The notes: generated from the sequence alone by a model not told the origin. Counted from the first letter of the stretch, positions 52,949 to 61,806 are shown. The stretch is DNA of 64,000 nucleotides from Stenotrophomonas daejeonensis (GCF_001431505.1 NZ_LDJP01000032.1:22464-86463); one strand, 5' to 3'. A program made the numbers and translations.

Positions 52949-53682
52949 ACGACTGGTTGTTCGACCTGGGCAATTCCCGTTTCAAGTTCGCGCCGTTGGC
53001 CGGGGAGGCCGCCGGCGACGTGCAGGCCTGGGCGCATGGCGCCGAGGCGATGACCACCGCGGCGCTGGAAGCGCTGCCGCAGGGCGATACCGCCTGGGTG
53101 GCCAGCGTCGCCGCGCCGGCGCTGACCGTGACGGTGATGGCGCTGCTGCGCGAACGCTTCGCGCAGGTGCGCGTGGCCCGCACCCTGCCCGAATGCGCCG
53201 GGGTGAGGATCGCCTATGCGCGCCCGGAGAAATTCGGCGTCGACCGCTTCCTCGCCCTGCTGGCCGCCGCACGCATGCGCCAGCCGGTGCTGGTGGTCGG
53301 CGTCGGCACCGCGCTGACCATCGACCTGATGGATGCCGGTGGCCTGCACCGTGGCGGCCGCATCGGCGCTTCGCCCACCACCATGCGTGAGGCGCTGCAT
53401 GCGCGTGCGGTGCAGTTGCCGGCCAGCGGCGGCGACTATGCGGAGTTCGCCAACGACACCGCCGATGCATTGGCGTCGGGCTGCGACGGCGCGGCGGTGG
53501 CGCTGGTCGAACGCAGCCTGCGCCTCGGCGCCGCCGAGCTGGGGGTCGAGCCGGTGCTGTGGGTGCATGGCGGCGGTGCCGCACCGCTGCTGCCCTTGCT
53601 GCCGGGCGCCGAACACCGGCCTGCGCTGGTGCTGGATGGCCTGGCGCGCTGGGCGCTGCACCAAAGCGCCGCGGGAGGCTAG
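52945..53682 (+). CDS. coaX: Type III pantothenate kinase
   Basis: A 245-residue enzyme phosphorylating pantothenate, the first step of CoA synthesis. It has LFDLGNSRFKF at the N-terminus, RPEKFGVDRFLALLAA and VGVGTALTIDLMDAGG (phosphate and metal binding). The ATG overlaps the birA stop, a pairing seen in many Xanthomonadaceae. Confidence 0.94.
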   Translation: MNDWLFDLGNSRFKFAPLAGEAAGDVQAWAHGAEAMTTAALEALPQGDTAWVASVAAPALTVTVMALLRERFAQVRVARTLPECAGVRIAYARPEKFGVDRFLALLAAARMRQPVLVVGVGTALTIDLMDAGGLHRGGRIGASPTTMREALHARAVQLPASGGDYAEFANDTADALASGCDGAAVALVERSLRLGAAELGVEPVLWVHGGGAAPLLPLLPGAEHRPALVLDGLARWALHQSAAGG

Positions 53683-53691
53683 GATCGCCCC

Positions 53692-54378
53692 ATGCTGAAT
53701 CGCTTCCTGATCGTCGTGCTGGCCATTCTCAACGTCGGCGTTGCCCTGTGGTGGATGGCGCCGCGCGCGCCCGAACCGTCGCCACCCGAGCCAGCCGAAA
53801 CCGGCGTGGCAAGGCTGGAACTGGTGGTGCCGGAGGCGCTGCCGGCAACCGCCGCAGTAGCCGCGCCTCCCGCGGCGGAGGCTGCCGATCCACCAGCCGC
53901 CGCGGATTCCGCCGCCGAGCGTTGCCTCAGCCTCGGCCCGTTCGCCGACAAGGCACGGGCACAGGCGGCGGTGGCGACGCTGGGCGCGGACCTGCTGCGC
54001 TCGCACCTGCGCGAAGTGCCGCCCCGGGCGGCCAGCAGCTACCGGGTCATCCTGCCGCCGGCGGCCACCCGCGAGGAAGCGCAGGCCACGGCCAAGCGCA
54101 TCGCCGACGCCGGCTTCGGCGACTACTTCATCATGGGCCAGGGCGAGGAAGCCAATGCGATTGCCCTGGGCCAGTATCGCAGCCGCGAAGGCGCCGAGCG
54201 CCGCCAGGCCACGCTGGTCGAGGCCGGTTTCCCGGCGCAGCTGCTCACCAGCGGTGGCGAGGAAGCGTCCAGCTGGTGGCTGGATGCCGCCCACGCCGGT
54301 ACGGTGCCGGCCGCGGCCCTGCAGCGCCGCAGCGGCGCGCAGCGGCAACAAGTGCTGGATTGCGCACGGCTGCGCTAG
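53692..54378 (+). CDS. SPOR domain-containing membrane protein
   Basis: A 228-residue protein with one N-terminal membrane helix (FLIVVLAILNVGVALWWMA) and a Pro/Ala-rich linker. A SPOR domain follows (CLSLGPFADKARAQAAVATL, then YRVILPPAATREEAQATAKR). SPOR domains bind denuded peptidoglycan at the division site. The C-terminal part repeats a SPOR-like pattern (IALGQYRSREGAERRQATL). It is 9 bp after coaX, so probably co-transcribed. Confidence 0.8.
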   Translation: MLNRFLIVVLAILNVGVALWWMAPRAPEPSPPEPAETGVARLELVVPEALPATAAVAAPPAAEAADPPAAADSAAERCLSLGPFADKARAQAAVATLGADLLRSHLREVPPRAASSYRVILPPAATREEAQATAKRIADAGFGDYFIMGQGEEANAIALGQYRSREGAERRQATLVEAGFPAQLLTSGGEEASSWWLDAAHAGTVPAAALQRRSGAQRQQVLDCARLR

Positions 54379-54444
54379 CTAGAATGCCCGCCGGCCTCCG
54401 GCCCGCGGATACCATCCTGCCCGTCGCGCAGGCATCGCCTCCAT

Positions 54445-54520
54445 GCCGCTTTAGCTCAGTCGGTAGAGCAACTGTCTTGTAAACAGTAGGTCATCCGTTC
54501 GATTCGGATAAGCGGCACCA
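54445..54520 (+). tRNA. tRNA-Thr (anticodon TGT)
   Basis: The cloverleaf is complete: acceptor GCCGCTT/AAGCGGC, D-arm GCTC/GAGC, anticodon stem ACTGT/ACAGT with loop CTTGTAA (anticodon TGT at 54478-54480), T-arm ATCCG/CGGAT with loop TTCGATT. The discriminator A and the CCA tail are encoded. Confidence 0.97.
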
Positions 54521-54611
54521 TTCCCTGCGTTTTCCCGCCCCCGCTGCTGCGTCGCCGCGGGTGGCGGGCGTGGCCATTGGCTAGAATGCTTTCATTTGCA
54601 ACGGAGGAATC

Positions 54612-55532
54612 ATGGTCAGTTCTCGTCCTGTTTCATTGATCGGCGTGCCCACCGACGTCGGTGCCGGCCACCGCGGCGCGCGGCTGGGGCCGGAGGCGCT
54701 GCGCATCGCCGGGCTGCCCGAGGCGCTGGCCGCGCGCGGCGTGGACGTACGCGACGTCGGCAACCTGCAGGGGCCGCGCAACCCGTGGACCGCGCCGGTG
54801 GACGGTTACCGCCATCTCGACGAGGTGGTGGCGTGGAACCGCGCGCTGATGGATGCCACCTATGCCGAACTGCGCGATGGGCGCCTGCCGATCATGCTCG
54901 GCGGCGACCACTGCCTCGGCATGGGCTCGGTCACCGCGGTGGCGCGCTGGTGCCGCGAGCAGGGCAAGGACCTGCGCGTGCTGTGGCTGGACGCGCACTC
55001 GGACTTCAACACCTCCGAGGTCACCCCGTCCGGCAACATCCACGGCATGCCGGTGGCCTGCCTGTGCGGGCTGGGGCCGGATGCGCTGACCAAGCTGGGC
55101 GGCACTTCGCCGGCGATCTCGCCGCAGCAGGTGCGGCAGATCGGCATCCGCTCGGTGGACCAGGACGAGAAGCGCCTGATCAAGCAGCACCAGGTGGACG
55201 TGTACGACATGCGCTACATCGACGAGGCCGGCATGAAGCGCACGATGGAAGCGGCGCTGGCCGGCATCGACGGCAACACCCACCTGCACGTCAGCTTCGA
55301 CGTGGATTTCCTCGACCCGTCCATCGCCCCCGGCGTGGGCACCACGGTGCCGGGCGGGGTGAACTACCGCGAGGCGCAGCTGGTGATGGAGATGATCGCC
55401 GACACCGGGCTGATGGGCTCGCTGGACATCGTCGAACTGAATCCGCTGCTCGACCGCCGCAACCGCACCGCCAAGCTGGCGGTGGACCTGGTCGAAAGCC
55501 TGTTCGGCAAGTCCACGCTGATGCGCGATTGA
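54612..55532 (+). CDS. rocF: Arginase
   Basis: A 306-residue manganese arginase cleaving arginine to ornithine and urea. All metal-binding segments are present: GGDHCLGMGS, WLDAHSDFNTSE and SFDVDFLDPSIAPG. ATG 54612 follows ACGGAGGAATC. A TAGAAT -10-like element lies at 54582-54587. No urease or ornithine genes are adjacent. Confidence 0.95.
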   Translation: MVSSRPVSLIGVPTDVGAGHRGARLGPEALRIAGLPEALAARGVDVRDVGNLQGPRNPWTAPVDGYRHLDEVVAWNRALMDATYAELRDGRLPIMLGGDHCLGMGSVTAVARWCREQGKDLRVLWLDAHSDFNTSEVTPSGNIHGMPVACLCGLGPDALTKLGGTSPAISPQQVRQIGIRSVDQDEKRLIKQHQVDVYDMRYIDEAGMKRTMEAALAGIDGNTHLHVSFDVDFLDPSIAPGVGTTVPGGVNYREAQLVMEMIADTGLMGSLDIVELNPLLDRRNRTAKLAVDLVESLFGKSTLMRD

Positions 55533-55677
55533 TGCCGGCTGCACATCGCTGAACAGCGGCCGGTCGCGTTCACGTGCGCTGCACGGCGCAGCCGCCAGAT
55601 TTGCCTCACGCGGAAGCGGTGGCCGGGGAGCTTCGCGGCCCGCCGCGACCGCCAATCACTGAACGAGGAGAAGGTGG

Positions 55678-55827
55678 ATGAAGCGAGTGCTGATACTGGC
55701 CGTGCTGGGGTTGTTCCCGCTGGTGCTCGCCGGCTGCAACACCGTCGCCGGCGCCGGCAAGGACATGCAGAAGGCAGGCGAGAAGGTCGAGGACAAGGCC
55801 CAGGATTGCAAGGACGGCAGGTGCTGA
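55678..55827 (+). CDS. Entericidin A/B-family small lipoprotein (copy 1)
   Basis: A 49-residue lipoprotein. The signal ends in LVLAGC (lipobox), followed by [20 protein letters not shown], the entericidin pattern, and a Cys-containing tail CKDGRC. GAGGAGAAGG precedes the ATG. Entericidins form a toxin/antidote lipoprotein pair in E. coli linked to stationary phase; single homologues are widespread and mostly unstudied. Confidence 0.85.
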   Translation: MKRVLILAVLGLFPLVLAGCNTVAGAGKDMQKAGEKVEDKAQDCKDGRC

Positions 55828-55862
55828 ACCCGTGCATTGAACCCGTGACGAGGAGAAACCCG

Positions 55863-56000
55863 ATGAAGCGTTTGCTCGTGCTGGTGCTGTTGTCGATGTA
55901 CGCGATGGCGATGCTGGCCGGCTGCAACACCATTGCCGGTGCCGGCAAGGATGTGCAGAAGGCGGGCGAGAAGGTGGAGGACGCGGCCACCGGCCACTGA
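55863..56000 (+). CDS. Entericidin A/B-family small lipoprotein (copy 2)
   Basis: A 45-residue paralogue of the preceding gene: lipobox AMLAGC then [19 protein letters not shown], nearly the same mature sequence but without the Cys tail. It starts 35 bp after copy 1 with GAGGAGAAA upstream, so it is a tandem duplication in one transcript, ended by the hairpin at 56025. Confidence 0.85.
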   Translation: MKRLLVLVLLSMYAMAMLAGCNTIAGAGKDVQKAGEKVEDAATGH

Positions 56001-56024
56001 TCCACCGCGCATCAAGGCAAGCGG

Positions 56025-56050
56025 AAGGGCCGGCGATCGCCGGCCCTTTT
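56025..56050 (+). terminator. Terminator after the entericidin pair
   Basis: Stem AAGGGCCGGC/GCCGGCCCTT around a GATC loop, followed by TT and CGTT. Confidence 0.85.
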
Positions 56051-56193
56051 CGTTACCGGTCCCGGCCGCGGGGTCACGGCGCGTTCAAGAACGTCAGCGC
56101 CGGCAAACGAACCGTGGACCGGGCACCAACAACGGCCTTGGCAAGGTGGTTGCGCGGCAAGAGCGCCGCTCCCCCTTCGCAAGGAGAACCTAC

Positions 56194-56415
56194 ATGAACA
56201 AAGACATCATTTCCGGCAAGTGGAGCCAGATCAAGGGCAAGGCGCAGGCCAAGTGGGGCGACCTGACCGACGACGACTTCCAGGTGGCCGAGGGCAACGC
56301 CGAATACCTGGCCGGGCGCCTGCAGGAACGCTATGGCTGGGCCAAGGACCGCGCCGAAACCGAGATCCGCGATTTCGAGAAGGCGCTGCGCAAGGACTAC
56401 CCGGACTACCACTGA
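56194..56415 (+). CDS. CsbD family stress protein
   Basis: A 73-residue charged protein, [20 protein letters not shown] then [20 protein letters not shown], matching the CsbD/YjbJ family of small general-stress proteins with unknown biochemical role. AAGGAGA precedes the ATG at 56194. It has its own terminator at 56441. The position next to entericidin genes fits a stationary-phase or stress neighbourhood. Confidence 0.9.
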   Translation: MNKDIISGKWSQIKGKAQAKWGDLTDDDFQVAEGNAEYLAGRLQERYGWAKDRAETEIRDFEKALRKDYPDYH

Positions 56416-56440
56416 CCGGGCACGGGTGGATGGACGGGAC

Positions 56441-56467
56441 GGGCGGGCCGCGGCATGCGGCCCGCCC
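56441..56467 (+). terminator. Terminator after the csbD-like gene
   Basis: Stem GGGCGGGCCGC/GCGGCCCGCCC with loop GGCAT, followed by GCTTTCC. Confidence 0.75.
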
Positions 56468-56535
56468 GCTTTCCATCGGCGACGGCGGGCGGGCGGTTAC
56501 ACTGGGCGCGTTCATCCGCCTGCATTCCCGTGTTC

Positions 56536-57822
56536 ATGACCACCCGCGTTCTCACTGGCATCACTCCTTCCGGCACTCCCCACCTGGGCAACTACGTCGG
56601 CGCGATCCGCCCGGCGATCGCCGCCAGTCGCACCCAGGGCATCGAGAGCTTCTTCTTCCTGGCCGACCTGCACAGCCTGATCAAGGCGCAGGACCCGGTG
56701 CGCACCCAGCGCTCGACGCTGGAGATCGCCGCCAGCTGGCTGGCCTGCGGGCTGGACCCGGACAAGGTGTGGTTCTACCGGCAGAGCGACATTCCCGAGA
56801 CCACCGAGCTGACCTGGTACCTCACCGTGGTCGCCGGCAAGGGCATCCTCAACCGCGCCCACGCCTATAAGGCGGCGGTGGACAAGAACCGCGAGGAGGG
56901 CGTCGACGACGATGCCGGCATCAGCGCGGGCCTGTTCATGTACCCGGTGCTGATGGCCGCCGACATCCTGATCTTCAACGCCAACAAGGTGCCGGTGGGC
57001 CGCGACCAGATCCAGCACATCGAGATGGCGCGCGACTTCGCCCAGCGCTTCAACCACATCTACGGCAAGGACCATTTCGCGCTGCCGGAGGCGGCGATCG
57101 ACGAGCAGGTGGCGACGCTGGCGGGCCTGGACGGCCGCAAGATGAGCAAGAGCTACAACAACACCATCCCGCTGTTCGCCCCGCGCGAGGAGCTGAGGAA
57201 GCTGGTGTTCTCGATCCTCACCGACTCACGCGCGCCTGGCGAGCCGAAGGACACCGAGGGCTCGGCGCTGTTCCAGATGTACCAGGCCTTTGCCACGCCG
57301 GAGCAGAGCGCCGCGTTCGCCAGGGCCTTCGCCGACGGCATCGGCTGGGGCGAGGCCAAGCAGCAGCTGTTCGAGCGCATCGACGCCGAGCTGTCGCCGC
57401 TGCGCGAGCGCTACAACGCGCTGATGGCCGAGCCTGAGCGGATCGAGGCCCTGCTGCGCCGGCGTGGGCAGGAGCTGCGCGAGCGCTTCGCCATCCCGCT
57501 GCTGAAGGAACTGCGCTACGCAGTGGGTCTGCGCGACCTGGCCGCGGCCGGCGACACCCCGCGTGCCACGGCCGCGGCCAAGGCCGCGCTGCCGCAGTTC
57601 AAGCAGTACCGCGAGGCGGACGGCCGCTTCCATTTCAAGCTGCTCGATGGTGAAGGCCGGCTGCTGATCCAGAGCGAAGGCTTCGATTCGCCGCGCGACG
57701 CCGGCCAGCTGGTCGCCGCGCTGAAGCAGGCCGAGCACGGCGATGCCCTGCAAAGCGAGTCGTTCAAGCTGGAAGCGGAAGTGGAGCAGGTGCTGGCTGC
57801 GCTGGCTGCACTGCGCGAATAA
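56536..57822 (+). CDS. trpS: Tryptophan--tRNA ligase with C-terminal extension
   Basis: A 428-residue class I synthetase charging tRNA-Trp. The HIGH-equivalent is PHLGNYVG (about 15-22) and KMSKS is at 202-206. The catalytic part ends near residue 335, the length of a standard TrpS. The extra C-terminal domain holds FKQYREADGRFHFKLLDGEG, then RLLIQSEGFDSPRDAGQLV (about 355-395), resembling a DUF1508/YegP unit, and a short helix to the end. ATG 56536 is preferred; a GTG two codons earlier is possible. Confidence 0.92.
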   Translation: MTTRVLTGITPSGTPHLGNYVGAIRPAIAASRTQGIESFFFLADLHSLIKAQDPVRTQRSTLEIAASWLACGLDPDKVWFYRQSDIPETTELTWYLTVVAGKGILNRAHAYKAAVDKNREEGVDDDAGISAGLFMYPVLMAADILIFNANKVPVGRDQIQHIEMARDFAQRFNHIYGKDHFALPEAAIDEQVATLAGLDGRKMSKSYNNTIPLFAPREELRKLVFSILTDSRAPGEPKDTEGSALFQMYQAFATPEQSAAFARAFADGIGWGEAKQQLFERIDAELSPLRERYNALMAEPERIEALLRRRGQELRERFAIPLLKELRYAVGLRDLAAAGDTPRATAAAKAALPQFKQYREADGRFHFKLLDGEGRLLIQSEGFDSPRDAGQLVAALKQAEHGDALQSESFKLEAEVEQVLAALAALRE

Positions 57823-58132
57823 CTTGCGCAATGCCTTTCCTTCTCTCTCCGGGAGACAGCCCGGCAGGATTGCCGGGCTGCACGGCGAAGCCGCCCGAAG
57901 GGTGAAGCACATGGATGTGCCGTATGCAGGTGCCCCGAAGGGGCGGATGGGGGCAAACGGAGTCCATGATGGTTGAATTATCTGGGCTTCGTTGCCCCTC
58001 ACCCCAACCCCCGCTCCGCGCCCGGGCCCTTGCGCTGGCGCAAGGGCGCTCGATGAGCCGCGAACCACTGGTTCGCAAACGGCTCCTCTCACCCCGAAGG
58101 GAGAGGGGCTTGAACGTCGCCAGGAGTCGCTG
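57823..58132. repeat. 310-bp intergenic repeat cluster between trpS and a small membrane protein gene
   Basis: No gene is visible. AGCCCGGC-AGGATT-GCCGGGCT (57858-57879) is a likely trpS terminator. It is followed by parts of the dispersed CCCTCTCCC family (GGAGTCC, CCCCTCACCCCAACCCC, AGGGAGAGGGGC) and two inserted-looking hairpins, GCCCTTGCG/CGCAAGGGC and GCGAACCA/TGGTTCGC. Confidence 0.7.
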
Positions 58133-58432
58133 ATGGCTTGGTTGTCGCTGTTGCTGTTCCTGCCCTGGTTCTGCGTGATGAGCGCGCTGTACTGGTGGTT
58201 CCCGCGCCAGCCGCGTCACCGCCTGCGCACCCTGTTCGACGGCGCGGCGCTGGCCTTGGCGCTGCTGCTCAGCATCGTCGGCATGCACTGGGGCTATGCC
58301 ACCGGCGCGGCCGAGGCCGACGTGGACAGCATGTGGAAGCAGATCCTCGCCGTGCTCTATGCCTACGGCGGCTTTCTCGCGGTGATGGCGCTGGCCCTGC
58401 TGCTGCGCCCGCGCGTGCTGCGCCGTCCGTAG
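58133..58432 (+). CDS. Small membrane protein of unknown function
   Basis: A 99-residue protein with three hydrophobic segments (about 3-23, 36-56, 73-92). CAGGAG lies seven bases before ATG 58133. I do not recognise a family. The TAG stop codon (58430-58432) is inside the GTAG head of a subtype D REP; the protein ends LRRP right at the repeat border. Confidence 0.6.
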   Translation: MAWLSLLLFLPWFCVMSALYWWFPRQPRHRLRTLFDGAALALALLLSIVGMHWGYATGAAEADVDSMWKQILAVLYAYGGFLAVMALALLLRPRVLRRP

Positions 58433-58496
58433 GAGCGACGTGAGTCGCGACCAGGCATCGCCGGGAAAGCTTCATCGCGACTCGCGTCGCTCCTAC
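58429..58496. repeat. REP palindrome, subtype D
   Basis: GTAGGAGCGACGTGAGTCGC pairs with a right arm GCGACTCGCGTCGCTCCTAC. Related to 50726-50793. It overlaps the stop codon of the preceding gene. Confidence 0.9.
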
Positions 58497-58562
58497 AAAA
58501 GCCGTATTGCCGCGCATCGATGCGGATGACAGCATCGGGCGGCGCATGACCGGAGCCACCGC

Positions 58563-59495
58563 ATGACCGCCAGCCACGGCATCCACACCATAGACACCGC
58601 GTTCCAGCGCGACCATTTCGACGCGGCCTACTTGCTGGTCGAGGACGGGCGCGGCGCGTTCGTCGACTGCGGCACCAGCCATGCCGTGCCGCGGCTGTTG
58701 GACGCGGCCGGGCAGGCCGGGCTCGGCGCGGATGCCATCGACTGGCTGATCCTCACCCACGTCCACCTCGACCACGCCGGTGGCGCTGGCGCGCTGCTGC
58801 AACGACTGCCGAACGCGCGGCTGCTGGTGCATCCGCGCGGCGCGCCGCACATGATCGACCCGGCGCGGCTGATCGCCGGCGCCACCGCGGTCTATGGCGA
58901 GGCGGAAATGGCGCGCAGCTATGGCGACATCGTGCCGGTGCCGGCCGAGCGCGTGGTGGTGGCCGGGGACGGCCACCGGCTGTCGCTGGCCGGGCGCGAA
59001 CTGCTGTGCATCGACACGCCCGGCCATGCGCGCCACCACCTGTGCGTGTGGGACGCGGCCAGCCGTAGCTGGTTCACCGGCGACACCTTCGGCCTGTCCT
59101 ACCGCGAACTGGACAGTGCGCAGGGGGCCTTCATCGTTCCCACCAGCTCGCCGGTGCAGTTCGACCCGGAGGCCATGCATGTCTCCATCGAGCGGCTGCT
59201 GGCGCAGGGGCCGGAAGCGATGTACCTGACCCACTACGGCCGCGTGCAGGACGTGGCGCGGCTGGGCGCCGACCTGCACGTGCAGATCGACGCGATGACC
59301 GCCATCGCCCGCGCCTGCGCCGGCCGCGCCGACCGCCATCGCGCGCTGGTGGCCGCGTTGGGCGAGCTGTATCTGGAGCGTGCGCGCATGCATGGTTGCC
59401 GGCTGGACGATGCCGGCGTGCTGCGCGTGCTGGCGCTGGACATCGAGCTCAACGCGCAGGGTCTGGCGTGCTGGTTGGACCGCGTGAACCCGTAG
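58563..59495 (+). CDS. MBL-fold metallo-hydrolase
   Basis: A 310-residue metallo-beta-lactamase fold protein. The metal motif is HVHLDH (His66, His68, Asp70, His71), followed by a ligand His in DTPGHARHHL, Asp in FTGDTFG and His in LTHYGRV. Substrate unknown; relatives are hydrolases or flavin-independent thiolesterases. The TAG stop (59493-59495) lies inside the GTAG head of a subtype B REP. Confidence 0.85.
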   Translation: MTASHGIHTIDTAFQRDHFDAAYLLVEDGRGAFVDCGTSHAVPRLLDAAGQAGLGADAIDWLILTHVHLDHAGGAGALLQRLPNARLLVHPRGAPHMIDPARLIAGATAVYGEAEMARSYGDIVPVPAERVVVAGDGHRLSLAGRELLCIDTPGHARHHLCVWDAASRSWFTGDTFGLSYRELDSAQGAFIVPTSSPVQFDPEAMHVSIERLLAQGPEAMYLTHYGRVQDVARLGADLHVQIDAMTAIARACAGRADRHRALVAALGELYLERARMHGCRLDDAGVLRVLALDIELNAQGLACWLDRVNP

Positions 59496-59561
59496 GTACC
59501 GGGCTGGCCCGGTACGGGGCTTTGCCGGGAGAGCTTCATGCGGGGCAAGCCCCGCATCTAC
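59492..59561. repeat. REP palindrome, subtype B
   Basis: GTAGGTACCGGGCTGGCC pairs at the far end with GGGGCAAGCCCCGCATCTAC. It begins in the stop codon of the MBL-fold gene. Confidence 0.9.
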
Positions 59562-59610
59562 GGGTAAAATTCCGCGTCTTCCATCGTTGCCGGTGCCCGC
59601 CGTGAACCCC

Positions 59611-61266
59611 ATGCGCATGCTGCTGTTGTCGTCCTGCCTGTTCGTCGGCGGCATCGCCAGTGCGGCCAACGACCTGCCCGGTGGCAGCATCGACCCGGAC
59701 GCGCTGTCGCGGCACGTGCAGGTGCTGGCCTCGGACGAATTCGAGGGCCGTGCGCCGGCGACGGAGGGCGAACGGCGCACCGTCGAGTATTTGATCGAGC
59801 AATTCCGCAAGGCCGGTGTGCAGCCGGGCGGTGAGGATGGTGGCTGGGTACAGGAGGTGCCGCTGGTGCGCGCGCAGGTGCAGGGCACGCCGGAGGCCAG
59901 CCTGCAACTCGGTGACGAGCGCGTGCGGCTGGTCAACGGCGAGGACGTGACCCTGCAGAGCCTGCGCCCGCAGGACGAGGTGGACGTGGCGGATGCACCG
60001 CTGGTGTTCGTCGGTTACGGCATCGACGCGCCGGAGCGGCACTGGGACGACTACAAGGGCGTGGACCTGCACGGCAAGATCGCCGTGGTGCTGGTCAACG
60101 ACGCCGACTTCGAAAGCGATGCGCCGGGCGCGTTCGACGGCAAGGCGGTCACCTATTACGGTCGTTGGACCTACAAGTTCGAAGAGGCCGCGCGGCGTGG
60201 CGCCGAGGGCGTGCTGATCGTCCATGAAACCGCGCCGGCCGCGTATCCGTGGGCGACGGTGAAGGCGTCGGGCACCTCGCCGCTGTTCGACATCCAGCGC
60301 AGTAAGGCCGATGCGCTGGCGCAGCACACGCCGCTGCGCGGCTGGATGCAGCGCGCGCTGGCCGAGCGCATCTTCGCCGCGGCCGGGCTGGATTTCGAAG
60401 CGGAGAAGCGCAAGGCCATGCATGCCGATTTCCGCCCGCTGGCGCTGGGTGACGCGCGTCTTTCGGCACGCTTCACGGTCAAGCGCGAGCCGGTGGTCAC
60501 CCGCAACGTGGTGGCGAAGCTGGAAGGTGCGAACTACCCGGACGAGTCGGTGATCTTCTCCGCGCACTGGGATGCGTTCGGCATCGGCCAGCCCGATGCC
60601 AACGGCGACGCGGTGCGCCACGGTGCCATCGACAATGCCACCGGCGTGGCATCGGTGCTGGAACTGGCGCGGGTGTTCGCCGCCGGTCCGCGCCCACGGC
60701 GCACGCTGTACTTCATCGCGCTGACCGCCGAGGAAAAGGGCCTGCTGGGCGCCAGCTACTACGCCGAACACCCGCTGGCGCCGCTGGAGAAAACCGCGGC
60801 GGTGTTGAACATCGAGATGTTCAGCCCGGACGGCGAAACCGCCGACATCGCCACCTGGGGCAACGGCCGCGTCTCGCTGGAAGCGGACATCGACCAGGTG
60901 ACACGCGCGCGGGGCCGCCGCTGGTCGCCCGATCCGAACCTGGAGGCCGGCTTCTTCTACCGCGCCGACCATTTCGCCTTCGCCCGCAAGGGCGTGCCGG
61001 CGATCACCGTCGGTGCCGGGCTGGACAAGCGGGAGGGTGGCGTCGCCGCCGGCCGCGCGCTGCGCGATGCCTATTTCGCCAACTGCTACCACCAGCCCTG
61101 CGACGCGTGGACGCCGCAATGGGACGCGCGTGGGCTGGCCGCCGACACGCTGCTGGTCTACGACCTCGGCCTGGAACTGGCCAACGGCCGGCACTGGCCG
61201 CAGTGGAACGAAGGTGCCGAGTTCGGTGGCGCGCGCGAAGCCAGCGACGCCGCGCGGCGCAGGTAG
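59611..61266 (+). CDS. Exported M28 family metallopeptidase
   Basis: A 551-residue exported aminopeptidase-like protein. The signal peptide (MRMLLLSSCLFVGGIASA) favours ATG 59611; GTG 59602 is possible. A PA (protease-associated) domain lies at about 120-250. The M28 dizinc site shows SAHWDAFGIG, GAIDNATGVASVLELAR and LTAEEKGLLGASYYA. It probably removes N-terminal residues from peptides in the periplasm. The TAG stop (61264-61266) lies in a subtype A REP. Confidence 0.92.
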   Translation: MRMLLLSSCLFVGGIASAANDLPGGSIDPDALSRHVQVLASDEFEGRAPATEGERRTVEYLIEQFRKAGVQPGGEDGGWVQEVPLVRAQVQGTPEASLQLGDERVRLVNGEDVTLQSLRPQDEVDVADAPLVFVGYGIDAPERHWDDYKGVDLHGKIAVVLVNDADFESDAPGAFDGKAVTYYGRWTYKFEEAARRGAEGVLIVHETAPAAYPWATVKASGTSPLFDIQRSKADALAQHTPLRGWMQRALAERIFAAAGLDFEAEKRKAMHADFRPLALGDARLSARFTVKREPVVTRNVVAKLEGANYPDESVIFSAHWDAFGIGQPDANGDAVRHGAIDNATGVASVLELARVFAAGPRPRRTLYFIALTAEEKGLLGASYYAEHPLAPLEKTAAVLNIEMFSPDGETADIATWGNGRVSLEADIDQVTRARGRRWSPDPNLEAGFFYRADHFAFARKGVPAITVGAGLDKREGGVAAGRALRDAYFANCYHQPCDAWTPQWDARGLAADTLLVYDLGLELANGRHWPQWNEGAEFGGAREASDAARRR

Positions 61267-61333
61267 GAGCGCACCTTGGTGCGCGATGGGGCTTCACCGG
61301 GAATGCCCTTCGCGCACCAAGGTGCGCTCCTAC
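61263..61333. repeat. REP palindrome, subtype A, on the 3' side of the RAYT gene
   Basis: GTAGGAGCGCACCTTGG to CCAAGGTGCGCTCCTAC. The left head gives the stop codon of the M28 gene. The right head (read on the minus strand) gives the stop codon of the RAYT gene. Confidence 0.93.
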
Positions 61334-61806
61334 AGCCAGATGGCATTCCAGTAGGGGTAGTCGCCGATCCGTTTGACCAGCCGGGCGCGCAGTGGGTTGG
61401 CGACGATGTAGCGGGCAACCGTCAAAACGTCCTCGTCCCGGCGCAGGGCATGGTCGTGGTAGGCGCGGCTCCATATCGATCCGCACCCGCCGAGCTCGCG
61501 ATGGATGTTGCGGGTGCTGAACGCCTTGAGCGCATGGATCGCTCCCGGCAATGAACGCAGTTGCCCAAGCTGCACCAGCCAATGGGCGTGGTCCGGCATC
61601 AACACCCAGGTCAGCAGCCTCGCGTCGCCCAGTACCGCTGCGTCCTCGAAGCAGCGGCAGGCGGCCTGTGCGAGGCGGTGGTCCGCGAAGCGGGGCGCCC
61701 GTGACCGGGTGGTCGCGGTGACGTGGTAGATGTGCCCCGGGAGGCTGCTGCGCCCCTTGCGCAGGGCGTGGTGTCCCTTGCGGGGTAGGCAATCCATGCC
61801 GGTCAT
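61330..61806 (-). CDS. REP-associated tyrosine transposase (RAYT)
   Basis: About 158 residues from ATG 61806 (further ATGs at 61797 and 61842). It has the Y1-transposase/IS200-like fold of RAYTs: PGHIYHVTATT near the N-terminus, the metal-binding HxH in LMPDHAHWLVQLGQL, and the catalytic Tyr in ARYIVANPLRARLV. RAYTs cut single-stranded REP hairpins and are thought to spread them. The gene lies exactly between two subtype A REPs, its presumed substrate. The TAG stop sits in the flanking REP. Confidence 0.92.
   Translation of the reverse strand: MTGMDCLPRKGHHALRKGRSSLPGHIYHVTATTRSRAPRFADHRLAQAACRCFEDAAVLGDARLLTWVLMPDHAHWLVQLGQLRSLPGAIHALKAFSTRNIHRELGGCGSIWSRAYHDHALRRDEDVLTVARYIVANPLRARLVKRIGDYPYWNAIWL

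Noticed and set aside
57918..58133. Small reading frames in the trpS downstream gap
   Set aside because: They consist of repeat-family palindromes and have no credible ribosome-binding sites.
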